Shown here piece by piece: positions 1 through 9,236 of a stretch of 64,000 bases of DNA. The stretch comes from Nocardioides terrae (GTDB taxonomy: Bacteria > Actinomycetota > Actinomycetes > Propionibacteriales > Nocardioidaceae). The position numbers and the translations under genes were made by a program. The notes beneath the pieces were generated by a model. It was not told the origin of the DNA and searched no databases. It worked only from the letters and a program-made list of their open reading frames with translations. The stretch spans positions 186,001 to 250,000 of the forward strand of contig NZ_FOLB01000003.1 of assembly GCF_900112345.1 (NCBI RefSeq), in the 5' to 3' direction. The first letter of the stretch is position 1. Each line of letters begins with the position of its first letter.

Positions 1-1221
1 GCAGAGGTCGGTGATCCGCAGCGCGTAGGCGGCGATCGAGCCGGCACCTGAGCCACGGCCGGGACCGACCCGGATGCCGTTGTCCTTCGACCACTGGATG
101 AAGTCGGCGACCACGAGGTAGTAGCCGCAGTAGCCCTTGGTCGCGATGATGTCGAGCTCGAAGTTGACGCGGTCCTTGACGTCCTGGGTCAGCCGCTCGC
201 CGGGGTAACGGGCCTCGATGCCGCGCCAGACCTCCTTGCGGAACCAGCTCTCCTCGCTCTCGCCGGCCGGGATGTCGGCGCGGGCCATGTAGCCGCCGGT
301 CGACTCGGTGAACTCGACGTTGCAGCGCTCGGCGATCAGCAGCGTGTTGTCACAGGCCTCGATGAGGTCCTGGGAACCCCACAGCTCGCGCATCTCGGCG
401 GCCGACTTGATGTAGTAGCCGGTGCCCTCGAAGGCGAACCGCTTGCCGCCCTGGCTGTAGGGCGGCTCCGAGAGGCGGCTGCCGGAGTTGACGCACAGCA
501 GCGCCTCCTGGGCGCTGGCGTCCTCGGGGTTGTTGTAGTGGCTGTCGTTGGTGGCGAGCGGCGCGATGCCGAGCTGCTTGCCGAGCCGGAGCAGGTCGTC
601 GCGCACCCGCTTCTCGATGCTGATGCCGTGGTCCATCAGCTCGAGGAAGACGTTGTCCCGGCCGAAGATCTCCTGCAGCTCGCCCGCCTCGCGGACCGCC
701 TCGTCCCACTGCCCGAGTCGCAGCCGGGTCTGGATGGCGCCGCTGGGGCAGCCCGTGCTGACGATGAGGCCCTTGCTGTAGGTCTCGAGGAGCTCGCGGT
801 CCATCCGCGGCTTGTAGAAGTAGCCCTCCATGCTCGCCTTGCTGGAGAGCCGGAAGAGGTTGTGCATGCCCTCGGTCGACTCCGCCCACATCGTCATGTG
901 GGTGTAGGCGCCCCCGCCCGAGACGTCGTCGCCGCCCTCCTCGGCCGTCTCGCCCTTGCCCCAGCGGATCCGCTTGCGCTCACCGCGCGGCGTGCCCGGC
1001 GTGAGGTAGGCCTCGATGCCCATGATCGGCTGGACGCCGTACTTCTTGGCCTTGGAGTAGAAGTCGTAGGCGCCGTGCATGTTGCCGTGGTCGGTCATGG
1101 CGATCGCCGGCATCTGCTGCTCGGACACCCGCTGGAACAGCCCGTCCAGCAGCGACGCACCGTCGAGCATGGAGTACTCGGTGTGGACGTGCAGATGGAC
1201 GAAGGAGTCCTGCGAGGTCAT
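1..1221 (-). CDS. dnaE: DNA polymerase III subunit alpha, N-terminal part (runs off the left edge)
   Basis: This is the catalytic subunit of the replicative DNA polymerase. The first 407 codons are present and stay open to the window edge, so the gene is cut by the window rather than broken. The protein begins MTSQDSFVHLHVHTEYSMLD, the metal-binding start of the PHP domain, followed by AMTDHGNMHGAYDFY and GVQPIMGIEAYLTPG. The segment GIRVGPGRGSGAGS near residue 390 is the conserved start of the polymerase core. GAGGAGGG lies about 11 bases before the ATG and supports this start. It is most likely the housekeeping DnaE1 rather than the mutagenic DnaE2, but the diagnostic C-terminal half is outside the window. 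Confidence 0.95.
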   Translation of the reverse strand, partial: MTSQDSFVHLHVHTEYSMLDGASLLDGLFQRVSEQQMPAIAMTDHGNMHGAYDFYSKAKKYGVQPIMGIEAYLTPGTPRGERKRIRWGKGETAEEGGDDVSGGGAYTHMTMWAESTEGMHNLFRLSSKASMEGYFYKPRMDRELLETYSKGLIVSTGCPSGAIQTRLRLGQWDEAVREAGELQEIFGRDNVFLELMDHGISIEKRVRDDLLRLGKQLGIAPLATNDSHYNNPEDASAQEALLCVNSGSRLSEPPYSQGGKRFAFEGTGYYIKSAAEMRELWGSQDLIEACDNTLLIAERCNVEFTESTGGYMARADIPAGESEESWFRKEVWRGIEARYPGERLTQDVKDRVNFELDIIATKGYCGYYLVVADFIQWSKDNGIRVGPGRGSGAGSIAAYALRITDLC

Positions 1222-1372
1222 CGGTGGAGAGCCCTCCTCAGGGGTCGCTCGGGCGCAGCAGATCAGGGTTACGACGGCTCGCGCCGACGGCCTGGGGGAA
1301 GAGCCTCAGCCTACGGGACGCGATGCGTCCGGTCATGGTGGACGCCACCGACAATGCCGGATTCGGTGCGGG

Positions 1373-2053
1373 CTAGTCCGGGTCGGCGAACTTCTCGGCC
1401 AGGGCCGCCTCGACGATCGTCGGCCCCACGCCCACGTCACCCGCGATCCGGTGGAGGAGACCGAGGACGAACGCGTACTCGGCCGTCGACCAGTCGGCCG
1501 CCGCGAGGTCGCTGCCCGGGACCAGCCCGTTGACGGCCCGGGCGAGCACCCGGTCGAGCCCGAGAGCGTGCTCGCCGGCGCGCCGGTCGGCCGCGTCGAG
1601 GAAGCGGGTGAACAGCGAGGGGCCCCAGCCGGGCAGGTGCCCCTCGTTGGCGAGCAGGTAGTAGGCGTCGACCGGGCCGACTGCGTCCAGGGTGGCGACG
1701 ACCGCCTCGAGCCGGGGCTCGACGTCGCCGCGGTCGAGGATCCGGCCCGTCCGCCAGGCGCCGTCGTCGGACCGTCCGAAGCTCCAGGCGCTCGCGGCCG
1801 CCAGCAGCGGCGCCCACCCGCTGCCGGCACGGCAGGTTGCGGCCACGGCGAGCAGGTCCGACCGGCCGATCCGAAGGCCTGCACGCAGGTCGCCGGGCAG
1901 TTGTGCGACCTCGCGCCAGGCCGGGTGCAGGACGACCGGACGCTCGTCGTCGACGGTCCAGCTCACACCGTCGAGGGCCCCACCCTCGATCTCCGTGGTC
2001 GCCGCCAGCTCGAGCGCAGCGCCGACCGCGGCCCGGACCTCGTCGTCGATCAC
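1373..2053 (-). CDS. OGG-fold protein (8-oxoguanine glycosylase-like fold)
   Basis: A 226-residue protein. The segment LPGWGPSLFTRFLDAADR followed by LGLDRVLARAVNGL resembles the actinobacterial family annotated as 8-oxoguanine DNA glycosylase OGG-fold proteins, which carry a similar WGPAFxTKFLYF...LDxxVA pattern. I cannot place a classical helix-hairpin-helix with catalytic Lys and Asp, so glycosylase activity is not shown. The GTG at 2053 was chosen because GGAGGG lies about 9 bases upstream and the longer open frame above it overlaps the GNAT gene and looks like noise. It lies 29 bases downstream of the GNAT gene on the same strand. Confidence 0.6.
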   Translation of the reverse strand: MIDDEVRAAVGAALELAATTEIEGGALDGVSWTVDDERPVVLHPAWREVAQLPGDLRAGLRIGRSDLLAVAATCRAGSGWAPLLAAASAWSFGRSDDGAWRTGRILDRGDVEPRLEAVVATLDAVGPVDAYYLLANEGHLPGWGPSLFTRFLDAADRRAGEHALGLDRVLARAVNGLVPGSDLAAADWSTAEYAFVLGLLHRIAGDVGVGPTIVEAALAEKFADPD

Positions 2054-2082
2054 CGGCTGCCCTCCGCTCCCCGACGGCAACG

Positions 2083-2586
2083 CTACCGGCTGCCGTCCCG
2101 CGTGGCCATCCACTCCATCCGGATGTCGGGGGCGCGCTCCTCGTTCCCGGAGCCGTCCGTGCGCTCGACCTCGACGAAGCCGTGCCGTCGGTAGAACCGG
2201 CGGGCCGGCGCGTTGGTCTCGAAGACCCACAGGCCCAGGCCGTCGGGACGCAGGGACAGCGCGAGCTCGATCAGGGCGGTGCCGACCCCGCGCCCCTGCG
2301 CGTCCGGGTGGACGTAGAGCGAGTCGAGCCAGGTCGCCGTGAAGGTGGCGAACCCGACCAGCTCGCCGGACTGCTCGCCTGACTGCTCGGCGACCCAGAC
2401 GTCGCGCGCGCCCAGGTCCCAGCCACCGACGTAGGAGTGCACCTCGGCCGGCGTCCGCGCGAGTGGCGGCATCAGCGGGACGGCCGCGGCGCGGACCACC
2501 AGGTAGAGCTCGGCGATCTCGGGCAGGTCCGCCGGCTCCGCCGGGCGGAGCAGCAGACCGAGGTCAGTCGGAGTCGCGGATGACAT
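2083..2586 (-). CDS. GNAT family N-acetyltransferase
   Basis: A 167-residue acetyl-CoA-dependent transferase. It opens with [18 protein letters not shown], the usual beta1-alpha1 of GNAT domains. The central segment [20 protein letters not shown] contains the Q/RxxGxG/A acetyl-CoA pyrophosphate loop (QGRGVG). The C-terminal segment [21 protein letters not shown] is the standard motif B. The acceptor substrate cannot be told from sequence. Its ATG lies inside the end of the upstream pseudouridine synthase gene (23-base overlap), so the two are probably co-translated. The pair SGEQSGE is a small internal repeat at about residues 68-75. Confidence 0.85.
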   Translation of the reverse strand: MSSATPTDLGLLLRPAEPADLPEIAELYLVVRAAAVPLMPPLARTPAEVHSYVGGWDLGARDVWVAEQSGEQSGELVGFATFTATWLDSLYVHPDAQGRGVGTALIELALSLRPDGLGLWVFETNAPARRFYRRHGFVEVERTDGSGNEERAPDIRMEWMATRDGSR

Positions 2587-3496
2587 CGAGCGCGTGCTGC
2601 AGGTCGTCGGGGTAGGTCGACGCGAACTCGACGTAGTCCCCCGTCGCCGGGTGCTCGAACCCGAGCCGTACGGCGTGCAGCCACTGCCGCTCGAGCCCGA
2701 CCCGCTTGGCGAGGACCGGGTCGGCGCCGTAGGTGAGGTCGCCGACGCACGGGTGCTTGAGTGCGCTCATGTGGACGCGGATCTGGTGGGTGCGGCCGGT
2801 CTCGAGGTGGATCTCGAGCAGGCTGGCGAAGCGGTGGGCCTCGAGCGTCTCGTAGTGGGTCACGCTGTGCCGGCCGTCGGCCATGACGGCCATCTTGTAG
2901 TCGTGCCGGGGGTGGCGGCCGATCGGCGCGTCGACGGTGCCCTCGAGCGGGTCGGGGTAGCCCTGCACCAGCGCGTGGTAGACCTTCGTGGGCGTGCGGT
3001 TGCGGAAGGCGTTCTTCAGCACGGAGTAGGCCTGCTCGGACTTGGCGATCACCATCAGGCCCGAGGTGCCGACGTCGAGGCGCTGGACGATGCCCTCGCG
3101 CTCCTTCGCGCCGCTGGTGGAGATCCGGAACCCGGCCGCCTTGAGGTGTCCGACGACCGTCTGGCCGGTCCAGCCGGGGCTGGGGTGGACGGCGACGCCG
3201 ACCGGCTTGTCGATCACCACGATCGACTCGTCGTCGTGCACGATCCGGATGCCCTCGACGATCTCGGGAACGACCTCGAGCGGGTCGGCCAGGGACGGGA
3301 TGACCACCTCGAGGAGGGCGCCCGGCAGCACCCGGTCGCTCTTGCTCACGCCCGAGCCGTCGACCAGCACGTTCCCCTCGGCGACGAGGTCGGCCGCGCG
3401 GGTGCGGGACAGCCCGAACATCCGGGCGATCGCGGCGTCGACCCGCTCACCCGCCAGCCCGTCGGGAACGGGGAGGACGCGGTGCTCAGCGTTCAC
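2564..3496 (-). CDS. rluD: RluA/RluD family 23S rRNA pseudouridine synthase
   Basis: A 310-residue enzyme that isomerises uridine to pseudouridine in large-subunit rRNA. An N-terminal S4-like RNA-binding domain ([19 protein letters not shown], about residues 26-44) precedes the catalytic domain. [17 protein letters not shown] contains the invariant RLD motif with the catalytic Asp, and [19 protein letters not shown] is the second family signature. The GTG start at 3496 overlaps the stop of lspA in a GTGA overlap, which fixes the start and matches the usual lspA-rluD order. The specific site (U1911/1915/1917 for RluD) is inferred from family and context, not proven. Confidence 0.9.
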   Translation of the reverse strand: MNAEHRVLPVPDGLAGERVDAAIARMFGLSRTRAADLVAEGNVLVDGSGVSKSDRVLPGALLEVVIPSLADPLEVVPEIVEGIRIVHDDESIVVIDKPVGVAVHPSPGWTGQTVVGHLKAAGFRISTSGAKEREGIVQRLDVGTSGLMVIAKSEQAYSVLKNAFRNRTPTKVYHALVQGYPDPLEGTVDAPIGRHPRHDYKMAVMADGRHSVTHYETLEAHRFASLLEIHLETGRTHQIRVHMSALKHPCVGDLTYGADPVLAKRVGLERQWLHAVRLGFEHPATGDYVEFASTYPDDLQHALDVIRDSD

Positions 3497-4059
3497 GAGC
3501 GGTCCTCGCGGCGGCCGTCGAGGCGGATGCCGCGGAAGGCCTGCAGGACGATGAGAGCGGCGGCGACGGTGATGCAGATGTCGGCCACGTTGAAGACCGG
3601 CCAGTGCGGCAGCATGAGGAAGTCGATCACCTCGCCGCGCAGCGTCCCGGGGGCCCGGAACACGCGGTCGGCGAGGTTGCCCGTGATCCCGGCGAGCAGC
3701 AGGCCGAGGGCGAGGGCCCAGACCGTCGTACGCGCCCGGAGCGCGATGACCGCGACCACCACGGTGGCGACCGCGGCGAGGCACGAGAGCACGACGGTGA
3801 ACTGCGTGCCGGTGCTGAACGCCGCACCCGCGTTGCGGGTCAGGTGGAGCTGCAGCAGCGACCCCACGACGCGTACGTCGTCCTCGTCGGTCAGCCGGTC
3901 GACCGCCAGTGCCTTGGTCGCCTGGTCGATCCCGAGCCCCACGAGCCAGGCCAGCGCGACGAGCGCGCGGTAGCCCATCGGGCGGGATCGGTCGGATGCG
4001 GGCCGGGGTTCTGGGCGGTCGCTCAGCGACGCTCCTCGCGCTGCTTGCATGTCATGCAC
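3493..4059 (-). CDS. lspA: Lipoprotein signal peptidase (signal peptidase II)
   Basis: A membrane aspartyl protease that removes signal peptides from prolipoproteins. Up to 188 residues with four hydrophobic segments. [12 protein letters not shown] and [13 protein letters not shown] carry the two catalytic Asp residues in the conserved NxxDR and FNxAD contexts. [12 protein letters not shown] is also typical. The start is uncertain: ATG at 4059, 4050 and 3978 are possible, and none has a convincing ribosome site. The first two overlap the end of the dksA-like gene, so translational coupling is plausible. The stop overlaps the rluD start by four bases. Confidence 0.92.
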   Translation of the reverse strand: MHDMQAARGASLSDRPEPRPASDRSRPMGYRALVALAWLVGLGIDQATKALAVDRLTDEDDVRVVGSLLQLHLTRNAGAAFSTGTQFTVVLSCLAAVATVVVAVIALRARTTVWALALGLLLAGITGNLADRVFRAPGTLRGEVIDFLMLPHWPVFNVADICITVAAALIVLQAFRGIRLDGRREDRS

Positions 4060-4469
4060 AGTGTCGCACGGGGGAAGGCCATGAGCCGCATCTTCCCGAT
4101 CGGCTCCCCGCAGGACTCGCAGATGCCGTAGCTGCCCTCGCTGATGGCCACGAGCGCGCGCTCGATCTGGGCGAGCTTGTCGCGCTCGGAGTTGAGGACG
4201 GTGAGCTCGTGGTCGCGCTCGAAGCTCGTCGCGCCCATGTCGGCCTGGTCCTGGCCGGCGCCGTCGCCGGGGTCCTTCATCAGGCCCGAGAGCTCGGCCT
4301 CCTGGACCGTGAGGACCTGCAGGGAGTGCTCGCGCTGCTCGCGGAGCTCACCGACGACCTCCTCGAGCTCGGACTTGGTCCAGGCATCCTCACCCTCACG
4401 AACCGCGAGCGCCGAGGCGGCCGCCTTCGTGGCCGTCGTCGCCTCGGCTGTTGCCTTCTTCGTCGCCAC
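4023..4469 (-). CDS. TraR/DksA-type zinc finger transcriptional regulator
   Basis: A 148-residue protein with an Ala/Lys/Thr-rich N-terminus, then a long helical region (residues about 30-100, rich in Glu and Leu) and a C-terminal four-cysteine zinc finger (CESC...CMTC). This is the DksA/TraR architecture, in which the coiled-coil tip enters the secondary channel of RNA polymerase. The usual DxxDxA tip of E. coli DksA is not evident; the nearest match is [16 protein letters not shown]. Actinobacterial members such as RbpA/CarD neighbours vary in role, so a stress-response function is inference. It lies between divIVA and lspA, all on the minus strand. Confidence 0.85.
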   Translation of the reverse strand: MATKKATAEATTATKAAASALAVREGEDAWTKSELEEVVGELREQREHSLQVLTVQEAELSGLMKDPGDGAGQDQADMGATSFERDHELTVLNSERDKLAQIERALVAISEGSYGICESCGEPIGKMRLMAFPRATLCMTCKQREERR

Positions 4470-4653
4470 GCTGGTCCCCTTCTCGGACAGTCTTCCTGGA
4501 TGCTGTCGTGTCGGCCGCCGCCCTGGTCGCGGGAGCAGTCTGCCCGGTCCTCCAAGGGGACCGGGCAGCGAGGCCGACTGACGAGACGGACCCCGAGGTC
4601 TGCGCCCGAGCGTGCCGGGAGAGTAGCCGCTGGGACTCCCCCACTCAAACGAC

Positions 4654-4686
4654 CACGCCGACCGCCCCGAAGGGACGGCCGGCGTG
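4654..4686 (-). terminator. Hairpin terminator candidate between divIVA and the dksA-like gene
   Basis: An inverted repeat with arms 4654-4667 and 4673-4686 (12 of 14 positions pair, extended by a C-G at the loop) and a very short loop. It lies 31 bases beyond the divIVA stop. Only a weak T-rich run (GTCGTTTG) follows on the minus strand, so it is typical of high-GC actinobacteria where strong U tracts are rare. Confidence 0.6.
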
Positions 4687-4717
4687 ATGTCGGTCTGAGT
4701 GGTTCAGCGACGAGGGC

Positions 4718-5461
4718 TCAGCCCTCCTCCTCGCCCAGGATCGAGCGGAGCCGCTTGGGCGCGGCCGGCGCCTCCTCGGCGCCGCCACCCTCGCTGCCCA
4801 TCGTGTTGAGGGCCTCGAGCTGCTGGGTGAAGTAGTTCTTCAGGCGCGAACGGTACTCGCGCTCGAAGGAGTGCAGCTTCTCCACCTCGGCGGTGAGCTT
4901 GTCCTTCTCGCGCTCGAGGTCGCCGAAGAGCTGCTGGCGACGCTCGGCGGTCTCGGAGTCGAGCATCTGCGCACGGGTCCGGGCGTCGGACTCCATCCGG
5001 TCGGCCTTCGACTTCGACTCGGCCTCGAGCCGCTCGGCCTTCGTGCGGGCCTCACCGATGATCTTGTCGGCCTCGTTCTTGGCGCCGTCGACGAGCTCGT
5101 CGGCATTGCGCGTGGCGATCTCCAGCAGCCGGGCCGCGGCGTTGGACGCCTCGGGCACCGTCTCGACGCGGATCGTCTCGACACCACCGGCGGCCGGGGC
5201 AGCAGCGGCCACGGGCACCGGAGCGGGTGCCGGAGTCGGCTCGGGCTCCCTGACGGGCTCGGGCGCGGGCTGCCGGTAGGACTCACCAGCACCCTGAGCC
5301 GCGGACAGCTTCGACCGGAGGTCCTCGTTCTCCTTGGTGAGGCGCGCCAGCTCCGCCTCGACCTCGTCGAGGAACTGGTCCACCTCGCCCATGTCGTACC
5401 CCTCGCGGAGCCGGACGGGAGTGAAACGCTTGTTGCTCACGTCCTCTGGCGTCAGCGGCAT
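4718..5461 (-). CDS. divIVA: DivIVA/Wag31 polar growth scaffold
   Basis: A 247-residue coiled-coil scaffold that binds negatively curved membrane at the poles and directs apical wall synthesis in Actinobacteria. The N-terminal lipid-binding domain is clear (MPLTPEDVSNKRFTPVRLRE, then GYDMGEVDQFLDEVEAEL). A Pro/Ala/Glu-rich linker (about residues 65-105) separates it from a second long coiled coil rich in EAESKSKADRMESDARTRA. The ATG at 5461 has AAGGGTGAGG just upstream and gives the conserved MPLTPEDV start, so the longer open frame is rejected. It sits downstream of yggT and sepF, as in Mycobacterium and Streptomyces. Confidence 0.97.
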   Translation of the reverse strand: MPLTPEDVSNKRFTPVRLREGYDMGEVDQFLDEVEAELARLTKENEDLRSKLSAAQGAGESYRQPAPEPVREPEPTPAPAPVPVAAAAPAAGGVETIRVETVPEASNAAARLLEIATRNADELVDGAKNEADKIIGEARTKAERLEAESKSKADRMESDARTRAQMLDSETAERRQQLFGDLEREKDKLTAEVEKLHSFEREYRSRLKNYFTQQLEALNTMGSEGGGAEEAPAAPKRLRSILGEEEG

Positions 5462-5581
5462 GACCTCACCCTTATCGTTGCTCGGTTGTTCGGAACTCAA
5501 TGGTGTTGCAAGGTGCAACGGTGTTTCCCTGGGTTGCTCTGTGGAACTGTAGCGCCTGCCCGGCGCGGTCCTAGGGCGAGG

Positions 5582-5872
5582 CTACGTCGCCAGGGGTGAG
5601 AGCAGCCTCAGCAGCAGGTAGGCGACCAGCAGCACGATCAGGAAGCTCAGGTCCAGCGCGATCGACCCCAGCCGCAGCGGCGGGATCACCCGGCGCAGCG
5701 CCTTGATGGGCGGGTCGGTGATGCTGTAGACGATCTCGAGCGCCACCAGCAGGATCCCGCGCGGCTGCCAGGAGCGGGCGAAGACCTGCACCCAGTCGAC
5801 GACGAAGCGCACCCAGAGCAGGCCGATGAACGCCCAGAGCAGGACGACGACGACCTGCCAGAAGATCTGCAT
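5582..5872 (-). CDS. YggT family membrane protein
   Basis: A 96-residue integral membrane protein with two hydrophobic helices at residues about 4-25 and 72-92. The segment YSITDPPIKALRRVIPPLRLG is the family signature. YggT proteins sit between sepF and divIVA in most Gram-positive division clusters; their molecular role is not firmly known. A TACAGT hexamer lies 8 bases before the ATG, so it may also be made from its own leaderless transcript, in addition to read-through from sepF. Confidence 0.9.
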   Translation of the reverse strand: MQIFWQVVVVLLWAFIGLLWVRFVVDWVQVFARSWQPRGILLVALEIVYSITDPPIKALRRVIPPLRLGSIALDLSFLIVLLVAYLLLRLLSPLAT

Positions 5873-5896
5873 GATGGAGAACTGTAGAGAGTCGAC

Positions 5897-6403
5897 CTAG
5901 GACTGGTTGAAGAACCCGCCCTGCGCGATGCGCGCCTTGGCCTCGGCGGCCACGGAGACGTTGTGCGGCGAGAGCAGGAACACCTTGTTGGTGATCCGCT
6001 CGATGTCGCCGTGGGTGGCGAAGATGAGCCCGGCCGCGAAGTCGACGAGGCGCTTGGCGTCGGCGTCCTCCATCTCGGAGAGGTTCATGATGACGGGCGT
6101 GCCGTCGCGGTAGTGCTCACCCACGGCGCGGGCGTCGTTGTAGGTCGTCGGGGTCAGCGTGACGATCCGCGACATCTCCGCCACGTCGGCCAGGTCGGGG
6201 ACGACCTGGGGGCGGCGCCGCTCGGCGAGGTCGGCGACCTTCGCGGGTGCGGCCGCCCTCGGCGCACGGGTGGCCACCGCCGGGGACTCGCGGGTGTAGT
6301 CGGCCTCGTCGTAGGCCTCGAACTCGCCGGTGTAGTCGTCGTACCGGCCGGTGTCCTCGAGCAGGCCGAGGTATTCACCGATCCTGCGCATCGCGCCGCT
6401 CAT
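5897..6403 (-). CDS. sepF: Cell division protein SepF
   Basis: A 168-residue FtsZ membrane anchor. In Actinobacteria, which lack FtsA, SepF tethers the Z ring. The N-terminus MSGAMRRIGEYLGLLED is the amphipathic membrane-binding helix. A disordered acidic linker follows, then the SepF domain from about residue 80 (IVTLTPTTYNDARAVGEHYR, then VIMNLSEMEDADAKRLVDFA). The ATG at 6403 is preceded by AAGGAAGG at good spacing, which excludes the longer open frame. Confidence 0.96.
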   Translation of the reverse strand: MSGAMRRIGEYLGLLEDTGRYDDYTGEFEAYDEADYTRESPAVATRAPRAAAPAKVADLAERRRPQVVPDLADVAEMSRIVTLTPTTYNDARAVGEHYRDGTPVIMNLSEMEDADAKRLVDFAAGLIFATHGDIERITNKVFLLSPHNVSVAAEAKARIAQGGFFNQS

Positions 6404-6461
6404 GACACTTGCCTTCCTTTTCGGACGCCGGCCGTCGCCGTCGTCAGATCTGTCTCGAACA

Positions 6462-7160
6462 CTAAGGGACCTGGGGCCTCGAACCGAGGACCGCGGAGCC
6501 GACACGCACGTGTGTCGCGCCGGCGGCGACGGCCTGCTCGAGGTCGCCGCTCATCCCCGCCGACAGCACCGTCGCGCCGGGGTGGTCGGTGAGGAAGCCG
6601 GCGCGGATCTGCGCCAGCCTGTCGAACGCTTCCGCGGGGTCCTCGCCCAGCGGCGCGACGGCCATCAGACCGCGCAGGACGAGGCCCTCGGTCGCGGCCG
6701 CCCGCTCGGCGAGCGCGGCGAGGTCGTCGGGCGCGACGCCGGACCGGCTGCCGTGCGCGGACGGCGGGTCGAGGCTGACCTGGAGGAGCACCTCCAGCGG
6801 CCGGCCGCGCTCCTGCGCCCCGCGGGCGAGCGGGGCGAGCAGCTTGGCCCGGTCGACGGACTCGACCACGTCGGCGTACGCCGCCACGGCGGCCGCCTTG
6901 TTGCTCTGCAGGCCTCCGATGAAGTGCCAGCGCAGGTCCAGGCCGGCGCACTCGGCCGCCTTGGCCTCCGCCTCCTGGTGCCGGTTCTCGCCGACGTCGG
7001 TGACGCCGAGCCCGGAGAGGATCCGCACGTCGGAGCCCGGGAAGAACTTCGTCACCACGACCAGCCCGACGGCGTCGTCGCGTCCGGCCGCGGTGGCCGC
7101 GGCGGCGATCCGCTCGCGCACCCGGCCGAGGCTGAGCCGGAGCTCCTCCTCGCGGCTCAT
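6462..7160 (-). CDS. YggS/PROSC family pyridoxal phosphate homeostasis protein
   Basis: A 232-residue PLP-binding single-domain TIM barrel. LVVVTKFFPGSDVRIL holds the PLP-linking Lys in the conserved VTKxxP context; GVTDVGENRHQEAEAKA and WHFIGGLQSNKAAAVA are the other family signatures. The ATG at 7160 overlaps the pgeF stop by four bases, which fixes the start; the longer open frame crosses pgeF. It is a standard member of the ftsZ-to-divIVA segment, but the link to division is unknown. Confidence 0.93.
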   Translation of the reverse strand: MSREEELRLSLGRVRERIAAAATAAGRDDAVGLVVVTKFFPGSDVRILSGLGVTDVGENRHQEAEAKAAECAGLDLRWHFIGGLQSNKAAAVAAYADVVESVDRAKLLAPLARGAQERGRPLEVLLQVSLDPPSAHGSRSGVAPDDLAALAERAAATEGLVLRGLMAVAPLGEDPAEAFDRLAQIRAGFLTDHPGATVLSAGMSGDLEQAVAAGATHVRVGSAVLGSRPQVP

Positions 7161-7876
7161 GAGAGCCACACCAGCCCGGCGAAGCGCCCGGAGCGGGCAC
7201 CGTCGCGTCGGTAGGAGTGGAGGGACGGGTCCTCGAGCGTGCAGGGACCGACGTCGGTGGCAGCGACGCCGTGCTCGGCCAGCTGCGCGGCCACGCCCGC
7301 TCCGAGGTCGAGGGACGGGGTGCCCCAGGCCGTCTCCGCCAGAGTCGCGGGCACCACCGCGGCGACCTCGTCGCGCAGGTCGGCGGGGACCTCGTAGCAG
7401 CGGCCGCACACGTGGGGCCCGACCCAGGCGGTGATCTTCTGCGCGCCCAGCGCCCGCATGCTGTCGACGGCGCGCCCGACGACGTCGAGCGCGACCCCCT
7501 TGCGGCCCGCGTGGACGGCGCCGACGACCCCGGCCGCGGGGTCGGCGAGCAGCACGGGGACGCAGTCGGCCACTCGCACCATGAGCCCGATTCCGGGGTG
7601 GTCGGTGACGAGCGCGTCGCCCACGGGCACGTCGGCGCTGGGTCCGGGAGGCCAGGGCTCGGTGACGTGGCGGACGACGTCTCCGTGCACCTGCTCGAGC
7701 CGGGCGAAGGTGACACCGGCCTCCGCCTCGACGCGGGCGAGCGCGCGGGAGAAGCCCTCCAGCTTGTCGAGGTTGCCGTGAAGGTTGCCCTGCAGGTCGA
7801 GCGAGGAGTCGGTGAACGCGACCTCGACCCGGGGGTGTCCCGGGCCGAGGTCGGCGGTGTCACGGAAGGCGAACAT
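7157..7876 (-). CDS. pgeF: Polyphenol oxidase/laccase-domain protein PgeF (YfiH family)
   Basis: A 239-residue member of the family now known in E. coli to remove L-Ser wrongly added to UDP-MurNAc, a peptidoglycan editing function. Conserved metal-site features are visible: LEQVHGDVVRHV, VRVADCVPVLLADP (the Cys), VVGAVHAGRKGVALDVV (the His) and VGPHVCGRCYEVP. Wild-type length. It is directly downstream of ftsZ, as in most Gram-positives, with 15 bases between the ftsZ stop and its ATG. Confidence 0.9.
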   Translation of the reverse strand: MFAFRDTADLGPGHPRVEVAFTDSSLDLQGNLHGNLDKLEGFSRALARVEAEAGVTFARLEQVHGDVVRHVTEPWPPGPSADVPVGDALVTDHPGIGLMVRVADCVPVLLADPAAGVVGAVHAGRKGVALDVVGRAVDSMRALGAQKITAWVGPHVCGRCYEVPADLRDEVAAVVPATLAETAWGTPSLDLGAGVAAQLAEHGVAATDVGPCTLEDPSLHSYRRDGARSGRFAGLVWLS

Positions 7877-7891
7877 GGCTCCTGGGGACGA

Positions 7892-9058
7892 TCACTTCAG
7901 GAAGTCGGGGACGTCCAGCTCGTCGTCGCTGTACGACACCGGCTCGGGCGCGGCCGGGCGGGGTGCGGGCGGCGGCGTCGTCGGGCCGGAGGCCTGGGCG
8001 GGCGCGGGAGCGGCCTGTCGGGGGGCGACCGCCGCCGCGACCGCGGCGCGGGTCTGCTCCTGGCTCTGCTGCGGACGACGCATCGAGTTGCTCTCGTCGA
8101 GCCGCTTGGGCTGCCCGCCGTCGAAGCCGGCGGCGATGACCGTCACGCGGACCTCGTCGCCGAGGGCGTCATCGATCGTGGCGCCGAAGATGATGTTGGC
8201 CTCGGCGTGGACCGCCTCGGCGACGAGGGCGGCGGCCTCGTTGATCTCGAACAGGCCCAGGTCGGAGCCACCGGAGATCGACAGGAGCACGCCGTGGGCG
8301 CCGTCGATGCTCGCCTCGAGGAGCGGGCTGGAGACGGCGGTCTGGGCGGCCTCGACGGTGCGGTTGTCCCCGCGCGCGGAGCCGATGCCCATGATCGCGG
8401 AGCCGGCGTTGGACATGACCGACTTGACGTCGGCGAAGTCGAGGTTGATCAGGCCGGGGGTCGTGATCAGGTCGGTGATGCCCGCGACGCCCTGGAGGAG
8501 CACCTGGTCGGCCTGGCGGAAGGCATCCATGACGCTGACGCTCCGGTCGGAGATCGACAGCAGCCGGTCGTTCGGGATCACGATGAGGGTGTCGACCTCG
8601 GCACGCAGGCCGGCGATGCCGTCCTCGGCCGACTTCGCACGCCGCTTGCCCTCGAACGCGAACGGGCGGGTGACGACGCCGATGGTCAGCGCGCCGAGGC
8701 TGCGGGCCATCTTGGCGACGACAGGCGCGCCACCGGTGCCGGTACCGCCACCCTCGCCGGCGGTGACGAAGACCATGTCGGCCCCCTTGAGGACCTCCTC
8801 GATCTCCTCGGCGTGGTCCTCGGCGGCCTGCTTGCCGACGTCGGGGTTGGCGCCGGCACCGAGGCCGCGGGTCAGCTCGCGGCCGATGTCGAGCTTGACG
8901 TCGGCATCGCTCATGAGCAGCGCCTGCGCGTCGGTGTTGATCGCGATGAACTCGACCCCCTTGAGGCCGACCTCGATCATCCGGTTGACGGCGTTGACAC
9001 CGCCTCCACCGATGCCGACGACCTTGATGATCGCCAGGTAGTTCTGTGCAGCTCCCAC
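7892..9058 (-). CDS. ftsZ: Cell division GTPase FtsZ
   Basis: A 388-residue tubulin homologue that forms the Z ring. The GTP-binding signature GGGTGTG is at residues 103-109, the T7 catalytic loop is NLDFADV, and [16 protein letters not shown] is the N-terminal nucleotide contact. The C-terminal tail ends [11 protein letters not shown], the peptide that binds SepF and FtsW in Actinobacteria. A Pro/Ala/Gln-rich linker of about 60 residues precedes it. It is separated from ftsQ by 178 bases that hold an inverted repeat and promoter-like sequences. Confidence 0.99.
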   Translation of the reverse strand: MGAAQNYLAIIKVVGIGGGGVNAVNRMIEVGLKGVEFIAINTDAQALLMSDADVKLDIGRELTRGLGAGANPDVGKQAAEDHAEEIEEVLKGADMVFVTAGEGGGTGTGGAPVVAKMARSLGALTIGVVTRPFAFEGKRRAKSAEDGIAGLRAEVDTLIVIPNDRLLSISDRSVSVMDAFRQADQVLLQGVAGITDLITTPGLINLDFADVKSVMSNAGSAIMGIGSARGDNRTVEAAQTAVSSPLLEASIDGAHGVLLSISGGSDLGLFEINEAAALVAEAVHAEANIIFGATIDDALGDEVRVTVIAAGFDGGQPKRLDESNSMRRPQQSQEQTRAAVAAAVAPRQAAPAPAQASGPTTPPPAPRPAAPEPVSYSDDELDVPDFLK

Positions 9059-9115
9059 GGTGCTCGCCCCTCGTGTGTCTTCCGGGTGTGTGTCTGGTCT
9101 GTCCGGCGTGTCGAG

Positions 9116-9153
9116 AACCCTGACCCTCAGGCTGAGGGTTATAGTTATGTCAA
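9116..9153 (-). promoter_or_regulatory. Inverted repeat and promoter-like block upstream of ftsZ
   Basis: On the minus strand TTGACA (9153-9148) is followed after four bases by TATAAC, then by an inverted repeat CCCTCA-GCC-TGAGGG (9138-9124) nested within AACCCT (9140-9135) and AGGGTT (9121-9116). TTGACA and TATAAC are too close to serve one promoter. The block is 57-95 bases before the ftsZ ATG. It may be an operator or an RNA hairpin at the 5' end of a dedicated ftsZ transcript. Confidence 0.55.
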
Positions 9154-9236
9154 CCTCGTCGTGCTGAAGACAGTAGGCAGCGGCGACCGTCGATCGGCGC
9201 AGACACGCCGCGTGTCGGAGATCCGGGCCGGTCTGC

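Noticed and set aside
2594..3973. A 459-codon plus-strand frame opposite the pseudouridine synthase and lspA
   Set aside because: Shadow of conserved genes on the minus strand.
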